Shown in pieces: positions 28,101 through 39,336 of a stretch of 64,000 bases of DNA. The stretch lies in the NCBI GenBank assembly GCA_029851415.1, contig CM056743.1, positions 92,230,501 to 92,294,500 on the forward strand, written 5' to 3'. The translations under genes and the position numbers were made by a program. This DNA comes from Eretmocerus hayati. Lineage: Eukaryota > Arthropoda > Insecta > Hymenoptera > Aphelinidae. The notes beneath the pieces were generated by a model. That model saw only the letters and a program-made list of their open reading frames with translations, searched no databases and was not told where the DNA came from. Positions within the stretch are counted from its first letter, which is position 1, and each line of letters opens with the position of its first letter.

Positions 28101-31100
28101 GCTGTAGAGATTAGGGTCCATTGGATCATCCTTCAACCCATACTGGCGTCATAACTGGGCAGATAACTGCCCAAATCTCGATTCTGCCGTGTTTCGGGCC
28201 TCATAGCCGAGGGTGCTGACTGTTGATGAATCCTCTGGGCCTCAGAGATAGTACTTGACTATTTTGTCTAGGATTGTGTAGGGATTCGGGTCCATTGGAA
28301 CATGCTACAAACCACAGTGGCGTCATAAGTGAGCAGATAACTGCTCAAAGCTCGGTCTTTCCCTGTTTCGAGCCTCATAGCCGAGGGTGCTGACTGGTAA
28401 TGAATTCTCTGGGCATCAGAGATAGGACGTGACTATTGGGTCTAGGATTCTGTAGAGTTTCAGGTCCATTGGATCATCTTACAACCCACAGTGACGTCAT
28501 AACTGCGCGCATAACTCCCCAAGGCTCGATTTTGCCCTCATTTTGGGCCCCATAGCCGAGGCCGCTGTCTGGTGATGAATTCTCTGAGCATCATCATTGG
28601 TACATGACCACCCGATCTAAGGTTCTGTAGAGATTCGGGTTCATTGGAACATCCTACAACCCACAGTGGCGTCATGACTGGGCAGATAACTGCTCAAAGC
28701 TCGATTTTTCCCTGTTCCGGGCCTCATAGCCGAGGATGCTGACTGGTAATGAATTCTCTGGGCATCAGAGATAGTACTTGACTATTTTGTCTAGGATTGT
28801 GTAGGGATTCGGGTCCATTGGAACATGCTACAAACCACAGTGGCGTCATAAGTGAGCAGATAACTGCTCAAAGCTCGGTCTTTCCCTGTTTCGAGCCTCA
28901 TAGCCGAGGGTGCTGACTGGTAATAAATTCTCTGGGCATCATCAATGGTACATAATCACCCGATCTAAGGTTCTGTAGAGATTCGGGTCCATTGGAACAT
29001 GCTACAACCCACTGTGGCGTCATAACTGAGCAGATAACTGCTCAAAGCTCGATTTTTCCCTGTTTTGGGCCTCATAGCCGAGGATGCTGACTGGTGATAA
29101 ATTTTCTGGGCATCAGAGATAGTATGTGACCACTTGTTCTAGGATTCTGTAGAGCTTCGGGTCCATTGGATTATGTTACAACCGACAGTGGCGTCATAAC
29201 TGGGCAGATAACTGCTCAAAGCTCGATCTTCCCCTGTTTTGGGCCTCATAGCCGAGGGTGCTGACTGGTAATAAATTCTCTGGGCATCATCAATGGTACA
29301 GAATCACCCGATCTAAGGTTCTGTGGAGATTCGGGTCCATTGGAACATGCTACAATCCACAGTGGCGTCATAACTGAGCAGATAACTGCTCAAAGCTCGT
29401 TCTCACCCTGTATTGGGCCCCATAGCCGAGGGTCCTGACTGCTAATAAATTCTCTGGGCATCTTCAACGGTACATTACCACTTAATCTAAGGTTCTGTCG
29501 AGTTTCAGGTCCATTGGGACATCCTACAAACCACAGTGGCGTCATAACTGAGCAGATAACTGCTCAAAGCTCGATCTTCCCCTGTTTTGGGCCTCATAGC
29601 CGAGGGTGCTGACTGGTAATCAATTCTCTGGGCCTCATCAATGCTCCATAATCACCCAATCTAAGGTTCTGTAGAGATTCGGGTCCATTGGAACATGCTA
29701 CAACCCACAGTGGCGTCATAACTGGGCCGATAACTGCTCAAAGCTCGATTTTTCCCTGTTTCGGGCCTCATAGCCGAGGGTGCTGACTGGTAATGGAAGC
29801 TCAGGGCATCAGAGATAGGACGTGACTATTTGGTCTCGGATTCTGTAGAGTTTCGGTCCCATTGGATCATCTTACAACCCACAGTGGCGTCATAACTGGG
29901 CAGATAACTGCTCAAAGCTCGATCTTTCCCTGTTTTGGGCCTCATAGCCGAGGGTGCTGACTGGTAATAAATTCTCTGGGCATCATCAATGCTACATGAT
30001 CACTCAATCTAAGGTTCTGTAGAGATTCGGCTCCATTGGAACATGCTACAACCCACAGTGGCGTCATAACCGCGCGGATAACTGCCCAAAGCTCGATTTC
30101 GCCCTCTTTTGCGCCCCATAGCCGAGGGTGCTGACTGGTAATGAATTCTCTGGGCATCATCAATGGTACATAATCACCCGATCTGAGGTTCTGTAGAGAT
30201 TCGGGTCCATCGGAACATGCTACAAACCACAGTGGCGTCATAACTGAGCAGACAACTGCTCAAAGCTCGATTTTTCCCTGCTTCGGGCCTCATAGCCGAG
30301 GGTGCTGACTGGTAATGAATTCTTTGGGCATCAGAGATAGTACTCGACTATTTGGTCTAGGAGTCTGTAGAGTTTCGGGTCCATTGGATCATCTTTCAAC
30401 CCGAAGTGGCGTCATAACTGCGCGGATAACTGCCCGAAGCTCGATTTCGCCCTCTTTTGGGCCCCATAGCCGAGGGTGCTGACTGGTAATGAGTTCTCTG
30501 GGCACCTTCAACGGTACATAACCACTTAATCTAAGATTCTGTCGAGTTTCAGGTCTATTGGAACATCCTACAACCCACAGTGGCGTCATAACTGAGCAGA
30601 TAACTGCTCAAAGATCGATTTTTCCCTGTTTCGGGCCTCATAGCCGAGGGTGCTGACTGGTAATCAATTCTCTGGGAATCAGAGATAGTACGTAACTACT
30701 TGGTCTAAGATTCTGTACAGCTTCGGGTCCATTGGATTATCTTACAACCCACAGTGGCGTCATAACTGCGCGGATAACTGCCCAAAGCTCGATTTCGCCC
30801 TCTTTTGCGCCCCATAGCCGAGGGTGCTGACTGGTAATAAATTCTCTGGGCATCATTAACGGTACATTACCACTCGATCTAAGGTTCTGTAGATATTCGG
30901 GTCCATTGGAACATGCTGCTACCCACAGTGGCGTCATAACTGGGCAGATAACTGCTCAAAGCTCGTTTTCACCCTGTTTTGGGCCCATAGCCGAGGTTGC
31001 TGACTGGTAATAAATTCTCTGGGCATTCTCAACGGTACATCACCACTCAATCTAAGGTTTTGTCGAGTTTCAGGTCTATTGGAACATCCTACAACCCACA

Positions 31101-32162
31101 GTGGCGTCATAACTGGGCAGATAACTGCTCAAAGCTCGATTTTTCCCTGTTTCGGGCCTCATAGCCGAGGATGCTGACTGGTTATGAATTCTCTGGGCAT
31201 CAGAGATAGTACTTCACTATTTGGTCTAGGATTCTGTAGAGATTTGGGTCCATTGGAACATGCTACAAACCACAGTGGCGTCATAACTGAACTGATAACT
31301 GCTCAAAGCTCGATTTTTCCCTGTCTCGGGCCTCATAGCCGAGGGTGCTGACTGGTAATGAATTCTTTGGGCATCAGAGATAGTACTCGACTATTTGGTC
31401 TAGGAGTCTGTAGAGTTTCGGGTCCATTGGATCATCTTTCAACCCACAGTGGCGTCATAACTGCGCGGATAACTGCCCAAAGCTCGATTTCGCCCTCTTT
31501 TGGGCCCCATAGCCGAGGGTGCTGACTGGTAATGAGTTCTCTGGGCACCTCCAACGGTACATAACCACTTAATCTAAGGTCCTGTCGAGTTTCAGGTCTA
31601 TTGGAACATCCTACAACCCACAGTGGCGTCATAACTGGGCAGATAACTGCTCAAAGTTCGATTCTTCCCTGTTTCGGGCCTCATAGCCGAGGGTGCTGAC
31701 TGGTAATAAATTCTCTGGGCATTAAAGATAGTACGTGGCTTTTTGATCTAGGGTTCTGTAGAGTTTCGGTTCCGTTGGGACTCTCTGCATCCCCCCGTGA
31801 CTCCCCGACTGCGACTATAATAACTTCAAGCAGGGTCTCCCCTGTTTTGGGCCCTATGATCGAGTTTGCTGATTTGTTACCGATTCCCTATTATCTCTGA
31901 AGACTCAGTGTACCCTGCTCATCGTCAGACAGGTTCCCGTATGCGATGGAACTTTTTCATTCGCACCTTAATGTACAGAGGTAGCTCAGTCTATCATATA
32001 TTTCTCATCTCGCCCCGCTCCAGCTTTCGTCCAGCCTCAGGCCCAAATATCGGTTTCCTCTTGGTCTCGGGACTATCTTGACTTTAACTTTCGAGAGTAA
32101 TAAAAAAATTATAAAATCCTGTGTAGTTCTGAGTGTCCTCGAAGCTACGCCTGTATATGGTG

Positions 32163-32190
32163 TTCGCTAGCGTAAGCTTACGCTAGCGAA
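32163..32190. repeat. Perfect 28-bp palindrome
   Basis: The half-site TTCGCTAGCGTAAG is followed directly by its exact reverse complement, so 28 bp form a perfect palindrome with no spacer. It lies just outside the satellite. It could extrude a cruciform or be the remnant of a repeat unit; no known binding site is recognised. Confidence 0.95.
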
Positions 32191-32313
32191 AACGACCATA
32201 TTCCAGCTGAATCATATCACACGCATATTTTGAGAACATATTCTGAGAGTAATAAAAAAGTAATAAAAAATGAGCTATCGCCCATTCCCGTACGATCTTT
32301 CCCCGGCCACGTG

Positions 32314-32341
32314 TTCGCTAGCGTAAGCTTCCGCTAGCGAA
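32314..32341. repeat. Near-perfect second copy of the 28-bp palindrome
   Basis: Same sequence as the palindrome 151 bp upstream, except for one changed base in the right half-site, so 13 of 14 pairs remain. Flanks (GTG before, AAAC after) are also shared. A broken third copy, GTGTTCGCTGGC, lies near 32453. Confidence 0.9.
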
Positions 32342-32480
32342 AACTCTCGTATTCCGGGCCCATGACCGGTAATAAATTTTTTTCTTTGGTGATAAATTAG
32401 TAATAAAATAGTAATAAAAAGTGAAATTGGTTTGGGCCCGATTTGTGAGTTAGTGTTCGCTGGCTTCAGGTACCCACTTT

Positions 32481-33078
32481 ATTGGTTTTTCGATTCATTT
32501 ATCTTCAATATGTCAATGATACTTCCCTAATTGATTTTGAATTCACCAAATGTGATTTATTTGAAATTTGACATGTTGTGTCTCCGCTCCATAGGGACTT
32601 TGAATTGTGTTCGAGTTTTGATACTTTCTAAAGAAATTATAGTGTGCGGAATGTTTGAAAACTCCGTAGTCACGCGCCATGACGACCGTAGCGCCATCTG
32701 TTTGCTGTCCGTCAAACTTTTTAGTAATCGTCGAGCCACGGAGCGAAGCACATGTTTGCATCAATAAACTTGTGCTATTTTTTCCTAATCGCTGCCTGAA
32801 AGTTATTATATCTCTCCGAATCTAAACATATACAATGCCCAATTTTGGAACATCCTTCATTCACTCACTTTTCACTCAGCATAGCTCATCGGAAAGTAAA
32901 AATTTATATTAAATATTAAATGATTACGTCTCGAATACCGTGGAAGTTTGTGAAATGAACGTTTTTCATGTTAAAAAAGTAAAAATCTGGCTAAGCTTTT
33001 ACGAATCTTACACTTCATCACGTGAAAGTGACGGCCTATCAATGTTTCTCTGAAAAACGTATCTCAATTTTGAAATAT
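32481..33078. other. Non-coding flank, nothing recognised
   Basis: About 600 bases of AT-rich sequence. Short overlapping open frames occur on both strands around 32530-32770, but they overlap each other, lack family motifs and have no initiation context. No gene, repeat or RNA is supported. Confidence 0.6.
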
Positions 33079-33150
33079 GTCGGTGGTGGGGTTTGAACCG
33101 GGGAAACTTTGGTTAGTAGGCTGGAGACATGACCACTACGTTACTGGGAC
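33079..33150 (-). other. tRNA-like Pol III head (possible SINE)
   Basis: On the minus strand a 72-nt stretch carries GTAACGTAGTGGTC, resembling a tRNA A box, and about 35 nt later GGTTCAAACCC, matching the B box consensus GGTTCRANYCC. Acceptor, anticodon and T stems do not pair well, so it is not a functional tRNA. A tRNA-derived SINE head or old tRNA relic is the likeliest reading; the downstream body would extend towards 32,960. Confidence 0.35.
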
Positions 33151-35619
33151 AGATATCTGGGCCCCGGGCGGTCTCAAAACACTGGCATTCTACGCAGCAT
33201 GGAAATTTTTCAGAGGAACATTTGAATGAAATGTTCCAATGAAATCTTCCACAAACCTCGCAGGAACATTTCAAGAAATATTTTTCCAATGTTTCATTGC
33301 GATATTTCGATGAAATCTCCCACAATCCTCGCAGAAAAATTTGTCTGAATAATTTTTGGAAGGTTTCTGAAATATTTCAGTGCAATGTTCCACGGATATG
33401 ACTTCCTAATATTTGTGGAATACTGCTCAACCGTTTTTCATCAATCTTGTAATTGGAGGTCTCTGCGAAATTAATGAGAGCTTTCTGAAAGATTTTCAAA
33501 AGTTTCCTGACAGCTTCCTCGGGAATTTTGGCCCAATCCGAAATTTCGAGAATATTTCAAACTGACTCTACAATATCACACCACCAACCTACTGTCAGGA
33601 ATCTTGATTCAGAGGAGTTCATTCCGTGAGGTAAATGAGAGGTTGCCAGAAAATTTCAGTACAGTATTCCAGAAGTATGACACTTAAATATCGCATCATT
33701 ATCCCCTGGACAATTTTCAAGAACCTCGCGCTTGAAAATGCTTAAAGGTTTCTCCGGGCTTCTAGAGAAATCCCAGTGTCACATTCCGAATGAACCATTT
33801 CCAAACATCCTTGCAATGCTCTATGGGTATTATCGCGATAACTCCCCCGGATGAACGTGCAATGACCTTGCAATTCGACGAGCAAATTCCGAATAACCCC
33901 ACTCAAATTTTTCTACACATGTAGTATTGAATTGTACTTGGTTGTGTAGTTTCAGTTTAATCTGTCAACTAATATGTTTCATTTTTGAAGAATAAGAGTC
34001 GAAATGTCAATTCCGTGCATTGTTATATTAGCAGTTTGGCGTATCTTACCTCCGTCACCAGCGTCGGAATTAGAGTTGCTGTGGGTATCCTCGAATTTTT
34101 CCTTCAAAGTACAATATTGACCCAACTATATTTCGTAGGTTTGATGTCCAGAATGTTCAGTTCAGTCTCCAAGCCATGGGCCCTAATTTTTTTTACGGGA
34201 TTTTCACTCTTCAGTACAACACTTTCAAAAAATGTCTCATCTTCATGAGACATTTTTTAAAAGTGCTCACCGCGCAACCTGAATTCACTCTAGGTCGCTT
34301 TGTCGCGGACGAAATTTCAAGAAAAGATGGCAAAGAATTAGATCGGAGCTCGAAAAAGAGCCCAGAATCAAAGTTCTGAATACTGCATGTTATTCGTGAC
34401 CGAAAATTAGCCATGTAACTAACTTTTTCGCGATTTTGTCAGTTCCGTGCATACAATGTTACCCCACTGAAAGTCGATTTATCTAGGCGGAAACAATTTT
34501 CAAGTGTGATGGGAATAGATCAAATCTGCGCGGGGAAATTTCTAGGTCAACTTCATTATTTCTGCGGGGAAAATTTGAGGGCAAAATGTCAGTTCCATGC
34601 ATGTGAGTATCGTGCATTCTGAAGTTCCCTGGGATACTCAATATCACGGAAAGGAGGAAGATATGAAATTATCTGCTCCAGAGCATGTATATCCGACTCA
34701 AATCAACCATATGAACACGAATTTCCAGGCCATTTGGTCCCATTGCGTCAGGATTTTTTGCTAGACAATGAATTGTCAAAAACCGCAAATAATAGTTCCG
34801 TGTACTACTTTCCCGATGTCTTATACATGTGAAAACGACATATACCGTTCTAACTCGTTGCACAAAAAACTTCCGCATATATTTTATCACATATCATCAC
34901 TCAGTAAACGTAGAGGAATGTGAGAAGTTGGGATAGACATGCGGGGCATCAATCCCAACTTCTGGATTTTTGGGTACAAAACAGTTACTGCGATAATACC
35001 CCGCTTATACGAATCTCCAGCAAGCTTACTCGAAAATTTTTGGAAGTTCCCTGAAAGCTTTTGGGAAAGTTCCTATGTAGAAAAACTCCTTGGGATATTA
35101 CTGAAAGATTTTTCAAAGCTTTCTGGCACGTTTTCGGAATGTTCCTGATTTGTTTCTGAAGTTTTTAAAACATATTTCTGGAATATTTTTGGAATGCGCC
35201 AGAATTGTTCCTGAAATGTTTTTGAATCATTTTTGGCAGGTTTCTGGAAGATTTCTAGGAGTTTTATCGTATAGCATCTTCGTATCAATATCATTCTCAA
35301 CTATTGCTGCAAAATTCCACTGACAATATGTCATCAATCTTGATCCAGAGAAAATATTGTAAGGTTTCTGAAAGGTTGATAGAAGATTTGAAAGCAATGT
35401 ACCAAAAGGATACTTGGAGGCCATCCGGCTTTCAAGTATCCCATAAATATTTAACTGACAAGTTTCCAGCAACCTCCCGCTAGGGAATTCAGGAAGATTT
35501 CTGAAATTCTCCAGAAATATTAGTGCTACACATGAAAAAAACCATTTATCCGTCCATAAGTGAAAACAGCGTGTTTCTAGGCGTCCTCGCTACGCGGGGA
35601 TAACTGGGAACAAGCTGTT
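33151..35619. other. Non-coding flank with degenerate TTTCTGGAA-type repeats
   Basis: About 2.5 kb with no convincing gene. Stretches 33,180-33,800 and 35,020-35,520 are built from degenerate short repeats around GGAAC(A)TTTC, TTCCTGAAA and TTTCTGGAA on one strand or the other, giving spurious short frames in both directions. Segment 34,500-34,900 is unique AT-rich sequence. It is read as host DNA bordering the virus-like element. Confidence 0.55.
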
Positions 35620-36047
35620 AGTAGGGAAAGAAGGCGGGGGAAATGAACTAGGTCAAACCTTTTCCTCACATTTCCCCATGAGAAAAGCATTGCGCGCGGA
35701 TCCTGACAAAATGCATTGCGAGGATAGGCAAACTGCACTCCCATGCGTCTTTCACTCATCCGCGCTCGGCAGTCCTCTCAATTTTTTTTTTGTTCCCGCC
35801 CACAAGAATAGCGTTGCGCGCGGGATCCTGGCGGATACATTGCGAGGATAGGCAACTCAACCGTGGTCAGCAGTCCTATCCCGGCATAACGGATTGGACC
35901 GCACACATATATATCCATCACCCGAATAATATTTGAGAAATATCGAGCTCATATTTTTGAGAGAAGCACAGCCTTTCACTCTTTCAGCTACACTCCTCTC
36001 TCCTTCACGCTGACTATATTTCAGTCCTCTCTCTCTCTCTCTCATAC
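35620..36047 (+). repeat. Left terminal inverted repeat, outer part
   Basis: The sequence matches the reverse complement of the right end. Shared blocks include GCATTGCGCGCGGATCCTGA, GCATAACGG-GATTGG, ATCGAGCTCATATTTTTGAG and CTTTCACTCTTTCAG. The repeat has internal subunits of the GCGCGCGGATCCTG plus GGATAGGCAA type, two on this side (near 35,692 and 35,812). It is interrupted at 36,047 by a non-LTR retrotransposon and resumes at 39,699. Confidence 0.9.
36036..36047 (+). repeat. 12-bp target site duplication, left copy
   Basis: TCTCTCTCATAC occurs here and again at 39687-39698, directly flanking the non-LTR retrotransposon. Taking out one copy and the element restores continuity with the right terminal repeat, which reads straight through this point. 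Confidence 0.9.
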
Positions 36048-36069
36048 AACTCATAAGATTGAGCCCACA

Positions 36070-36408
36070 TTGCTTGACCCTGAAGTGAAAGCCCATGTGC
36101 CAGACCGAAAGATTTACATCAATGAGATGTTACCCCGTGAAAAATATAAGGAATATGTTCATTTGAGGCCACTTGCACGGGGCTTAGGCTTCAAATATGT
36201 TTGGCACAGCGGTGGACGCTTCTGGGTCAGGCGTAAGAATGGCGAGAGAGCGTATGCGTTCGAGTCCCTCACTGAGCTACAGGTCATTCAAACGGCGTGT
36301 CGAATAGTCCCAAAACCAACTCCTGAGTCATTGGATAGTGCCAGAAATGGCTCTACCATTCCAAATCAGAGTGAAAATTCGACAGCAGCATCGGTGGGGA
36401 CACCCTGA
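36070..36408 (+). CDS. Non-LTR ORF1 C-terminal fragment (FP-like domain)
   Basis: The 113-codon frame runs from about the 5' truncation point of the element to a TGA at 36406-36408; it lacks an ATG and is the tail of a longer ORF1. The central part, containing YINEMLPREKY and GFKYVWHSGGRFWVRR, resembles the FP-type (baculovirus FP protein C-terminal-like) nucleic-acid-binding domain found in ORF1 proteins of many insect non-LTR elements. Such proteins bind element RNA and chaperone reverse transcription. The frame is the same as that of ORF2, separated only by the TGA. Family placement rests on motif recall. Confidence 0.65.
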   Translation: MLDPEVKAHVPDRKIYINEMLPREKYKEYVHLRPLARGLGFKYVWHSGGRFWVRRKNGERAYAFESLTELQVIQTACRIVPKPTPESLDSARNGSTIPNQSENSTAASVGTP

Positions 36409-39336
36409 CTAAACACGGCTGCCGGGGAGTCAGAAGGGAGAGGTAGTTCCCTAAAGGCGGGGTTTATCAATCTTAATTCCTTAACGGATAAGATTGAGCA
36501 TCTGCGCCTGCTTGTTGCTAACGATCCCTCCTACCATCTTTTTGGGGTGGCTGAGTCGAAGCTAGATGAGTATGTGGATGACAGTCTCGTTCAGATACCG
36601 GGTTTTTCGCTATTGAGACAGGATCGCAACAGGGAGGGTGGTGGGGTTGCCTTGTATGTGCGCAATGATTTCAAGGTAGAGAAGCTAATTTCGTCTAAAA
36701 CTTTTGGCCCAGGGAAACCTGGAGTTCCTGAATTTCTTTTCTGTAGCGTACAGCAGGGTAACTCCCCTCCAACCTTAGTCGTGGTAATTTACAGACCCCC
36801 GAAAATCGCCATGCAGAAGGATGACGGTCTGTTTGGCTCGTTACGCCGACTGTGTGGGGATTATAGTCATAAAATTATAATGGGAGATCTGAACGCGGGT
36901 TTGTTAGACACTGCTCACCCTGACACCAAGACACTGACTGCACTGACAGAAGAACTTGCCTTGCAGATAGTGCAGCATGGCCCGACTCACCAACACACCC
37001 CCAATACATCTCATACATGGATTGACCACATCTACGTAGATGACAATGACATCGTTACTGACTTCCAAAACAGACTCCTGCCCAGTTTCGGCAGGCACTC
37101 AGTCATTGACGTCACCATCAACGTCTTCAGTCCCTCTCCGCCAAAAAATTCCTTTACCTACAGGGATTTTCGTAACATCACTCCGGAGATATTGAATGAC
37201 CGGCTGCTTCGCTGCGACTGGACAGCTCTTGAAAATGCCGAAACCAGTTTGGAAGGAGCAATTCACTGCTTGAATGAAAATTTAAAGACCGTTATAAATG
37301 AATTAGCTCCTGAGAAAACTATTAATCCGCGAAATAATGACGCTCCCTGGATTGGTCCTGAGCTGCGGGTACTCATAAAGGAGCGAGACGCGACGCGCAG
37401 GCGCTGGGAGCGGAATCAACGTAACCAGCGCAAGTGTCCTGAGCTTCAAAATGAGTACTTTCGGCTCAGTGAAGAGGTTGACTTGCGCATCGAACGAGAG
37501 CGTAACTCCTTCCTTCAAAGTCATCTTTCTGACGCTCTCGATCAACAGAAGAACATCTGGAAGGAAATGCGCAACCTCGGCCTCTTGCCTAAGAGCAAAG
37601 AGGAGGAACTTCATGGTTTCACACCGGATGAGTTAAACGCACACTTTGCGGGGGTTTCCGTTTCGCCCCACGAAAATATTGAAGAAGCAATGGACGATAT
37701 TGACTCGGCGCCAGAGGAGGGGTTTAAATTTAAGCCCACAAATTTCACTGATGTAGTCCTTGCCATCAAACATTTCTCCTCGCAGGCCCGTGGAGCGGAT
37801 GGAATACCTCAAAGTGTGATCGCGAAAGCTCTCCCGGCTATTGGTGATCTTATTGTACATATTTTTAACTCCTCTTTCGCTCATAGCATTTTTCCCGAGG
37901 CTTGGAAGCAAGCGCAGCTGATCGCATTAAAGAAGACTGCCACTCCATCAACGGTCTCGGATTTCCGTCCCATAGCGCTGCTGTGCTTCCTCTCCAAGGT
38001 TTTGGAAAAAATCGCACATGACCAAATCACGGAGTATTTAAAAATTGAGAATCTACTTGATCCCTTCCAAGCTGGTTTCAAGCAACATCACAGTACCCAG
38101 ACGGCACTGCTCAAGTTGACAGACGACATCAGAGTAGGAATTGACAGAAAGAAGATCACTCTGCTCCTACTGTTCGACTTTAGCAAAGCATTCGATACAA
38201 TCTCACCATGCAAGCTGCTGAGGAAGCTACGACACCTTGGCTTCTCGAGACCGGCACTCCTGTGGATAAAATCATATTTACAGGGTCGCACCCAACAAAT
38301 CACTTCTAAAGTAGGTAAATCTGATTGGCTCGAAACCAATCTGGGTGTTCCGCAGGGGTCCGTTCTTGGGCCTCTCCTCTTCAGCTTGTATGTGAATGAT
38401 TTGCCCGGGCTATTGAATGGAAAGTCAGTGAACCATATATTCTACGCAGATGATCTTCAGATCTATCTTCAAGTTGACAAGAAGAACATCAAGGAGGGGA
38501 TTGCTCGACTGGGAGACATAGGGCGACTCGTTGCTGAATGGGCTAGGAACTCCGACCTGCGCCTCAACGCTGGCAAGACCAAGGCAATCTTTTTCAGTTC
38601 CGACCGGAACGTTAGAGACTTGCAACGAATGAACTTGCCAGGGGTTGAGATACAGGATGGAGTGTTTGTCCCATTCAGTGATACTGTCGTGAGTCTTGGT
38701 GTTACACTTGACAGCGAACTAACGTGGAAACCGCACATCGATCAAGTTACCAAAAAAGTCAACAGAGCCCTATATGGTTTGCGGTTTTTTAGGGCGTGTA
38801 TCACCAGACCTCTCCGAATTCGCCTAGTCGAGTCACTTGTTCAACCGCATTTGGATTACTGTACGGTCGTGTACCTCGACGCCACGGACGAACAGCGGCA
38901 ACGGATACAACGACTAAGCAATTCATGTGTGAGATATATTTTTGATCTTAGGAGAGACGAGCATATCACCCCGTTTAGGGAGCGTCTGGGCTGGTTACGT
39001 ACTGATTCGCGGCGAATGTTCTTCGCAGCTCTCTTGATGCATAAGATCATGCACTTAGGAGAACCTGGCTACCTAGCTGCGATGTTTACCAGGTACCAAT
39101 CTGAACGCCCCGCACGTGGTGATGCAGAAGAGCGGACACTCAAAGTTCCCAATATGAGACTTGAATATGGTAGAAGATCTTTCCAGGTTCAATGTGCTCA
39201 CTTGTGGAACTTTCTCCCTTCGGGCTTTCGGCAAATTCAAAAAATTTCACTTTTTAAAGACGCTCTAAAAGAATTTTTCTTGTCGCAACCCTCCCGGGGG
39301 ATTGACGTGGACCAGAAACAGTACTTCAATCTCTGA
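36409..39336 (+). CDS. Non-LTR ORF2: endonuclease and reverse transcriptase
   Basis: The frame is open from the codon after the ORF1 stop; the endonuclease begins before any in-frame ATG, at GFINLNSLTDKI near 36460, so the usual ATG/GTG choice would cut off the domain start. Endonuclease (APE type): MGDLNAG, HTWIDHIYVDD, GRHSVIDV. Reverse transcriptase: SDFRPIALL, QAGFKQHHSTQTALL, FDFSKAFDTI, GVPQGSVLGPLLFSLYVND and the catalytic FYADDLQ near 38,440. About 976 codons, unbroken, so the insertion is recent relative to the decay of its host element. The protein nicks target DNA and copies element RNA by target-primed reverse transcription. Confidence 0.92.
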   Translation, partial: LNTAAGESEGRGSSLKAGFINLNSLTDKIEHLRLLVANDPSYHLFGVAESKLDEYVDDSLVQIPGFSLLRQDRNREGGGVALYVRNDFKVEKLISSKTFGPGKPGVPEFLFCSVQQGNSPPTLVVVIYRPPKIAMQKDDGLFGSLRRLCGDYSHKIIMGDLNAGLLDTAHPDTKTLTALTEELALQIVQHGPTHQHTPNTSHTWIDHIYVDDNDIVTDFQNRLLPSFGRHSVIDVTINVFSPSPPKNSFTYRDFRNITPEILNDRLLRCDWTALENAETSLEGAIHCLNENLKTVINELAPEKTINPRNNDAPWIGPELRVLIKERDATRRRWERNQRNQRKCPELQNEYFRLSEEVDLRIERERNSFLQSHLSDALDQQKNIWKEMRNLGLLPKSKEEELHGFTPDELNAHFAGVSVSPHENIEEAMDDIDSAPEEGFKFKPTNFTDVVLAIKHFSSQARGADGIPQSVIAKALPAIGDLIVHIFNSSFAHSIFPEAWKQAQLIALKKTATPSTVSDFRPIALLCFLSKVLEKIAHDQITEYLKIENLLDPFQAGFKQHHSTQTALLKLTDDIRVGIDRKKITLLLLFDFSKAFDTISPCKLLRKLRHLGFSRPALLWIKSYLQGRTQQITSKVGKSDWLETNLGVPQGSVLGPLLFSLYVNDLPGLLNGKSVNHIFYADDLQIYLQVDKKNIKEGIARLGDIGRLVAEWARNSDLRLNAGKTKAIFFSSDRNVRDLQRMNLPGVEIQDGVFVPFSDTVVSLGVTLDSELTWKPHIDQVTKKVNRALYGLRFFRACITRPLRIRLVESLVQPHLDYCTVVYLDATDEQRQRIQRLSNSCVRYIFDLRRDEHITPFRERLGWLRTDSRRMFFAALLMHKIMHLGEPGYLAAMFTRYQSERPARGDAEERTLKVPNMRLEYGRRSFQVQCAHLWNFLPSGFRQIQKISLFKDALKEFFLSQPSRGIDVDQKQYFNL

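Larger units (their letters stand above)
1..31790. repeat. 174-bp satellite array with higher-order structure
   Basis: Tandem monomers of 174 bp: the landmark GGCGTCAT recurs at 133, 307, 481, 655 and so on to the end of the array, giving about 183 units. Two monomer classes, one with GCATCATCAATGG and one with GCATCAGAGATAG in the middle, alternate over much of the array, suggesting an ancestral dimer of about 348 bp. All monomers carry a dyad, typically TGGGCAG-ATAA-CTGCCCA. Because 174 is divisible by 3, reading frames pass from unit to unit and produce many 60-100 codon open frames on the minus strand; none is judged a gene. The size fits a centromeric or pericentromeric satellite, which is inference. 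The left end runs off the window. Confidence 0.98.
31790..32480. repeat. Decayed satellite edge and AT-rich palindromic spacer
   Basis: The last recognisable monomer breaks down after about 31,790. Scraps remain, for example CCCCTGTTTTGGGCCC near 31840 and CATGACCGGTAATAAATTT near 32365, which resemble the monomer segment ending in CTGGTAATAAATTC. Between them runs AT-rich sequence with repeated AATAAAAA and two related palindromes spaced about 150 bp apart. Degenerate monomers at an array edge are expected when homogenisation fails there. Confidence 0.7.

Noticed and set aside
1358..31632. Dozens of 60-100 codon open frames, mostly minus strand, in the satellite
   Set aside because: They arise because the 174-bp unit is a multiple of three and lacks stops in some frames; products are near-identical repeats with no motif, and they follow monomer variation rather than codon constraint.
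1..31790. CRISPR array
   Set aside because: Units are long, contiguous and similar throughout, with no unique spacers; the surrounding DNA is eukaryotic.
32531..32767. Overlapping short frames on both strands near 32.6 kb
   Set aside because: Mutually overlapping, no motifs, no promoter or neighbouring exons.
33079..33150. Functional tRNA gene
   Set aside because: B box is good but acceptor, anticodon and T stems do not pair; kept only as a tRNA-like relic.
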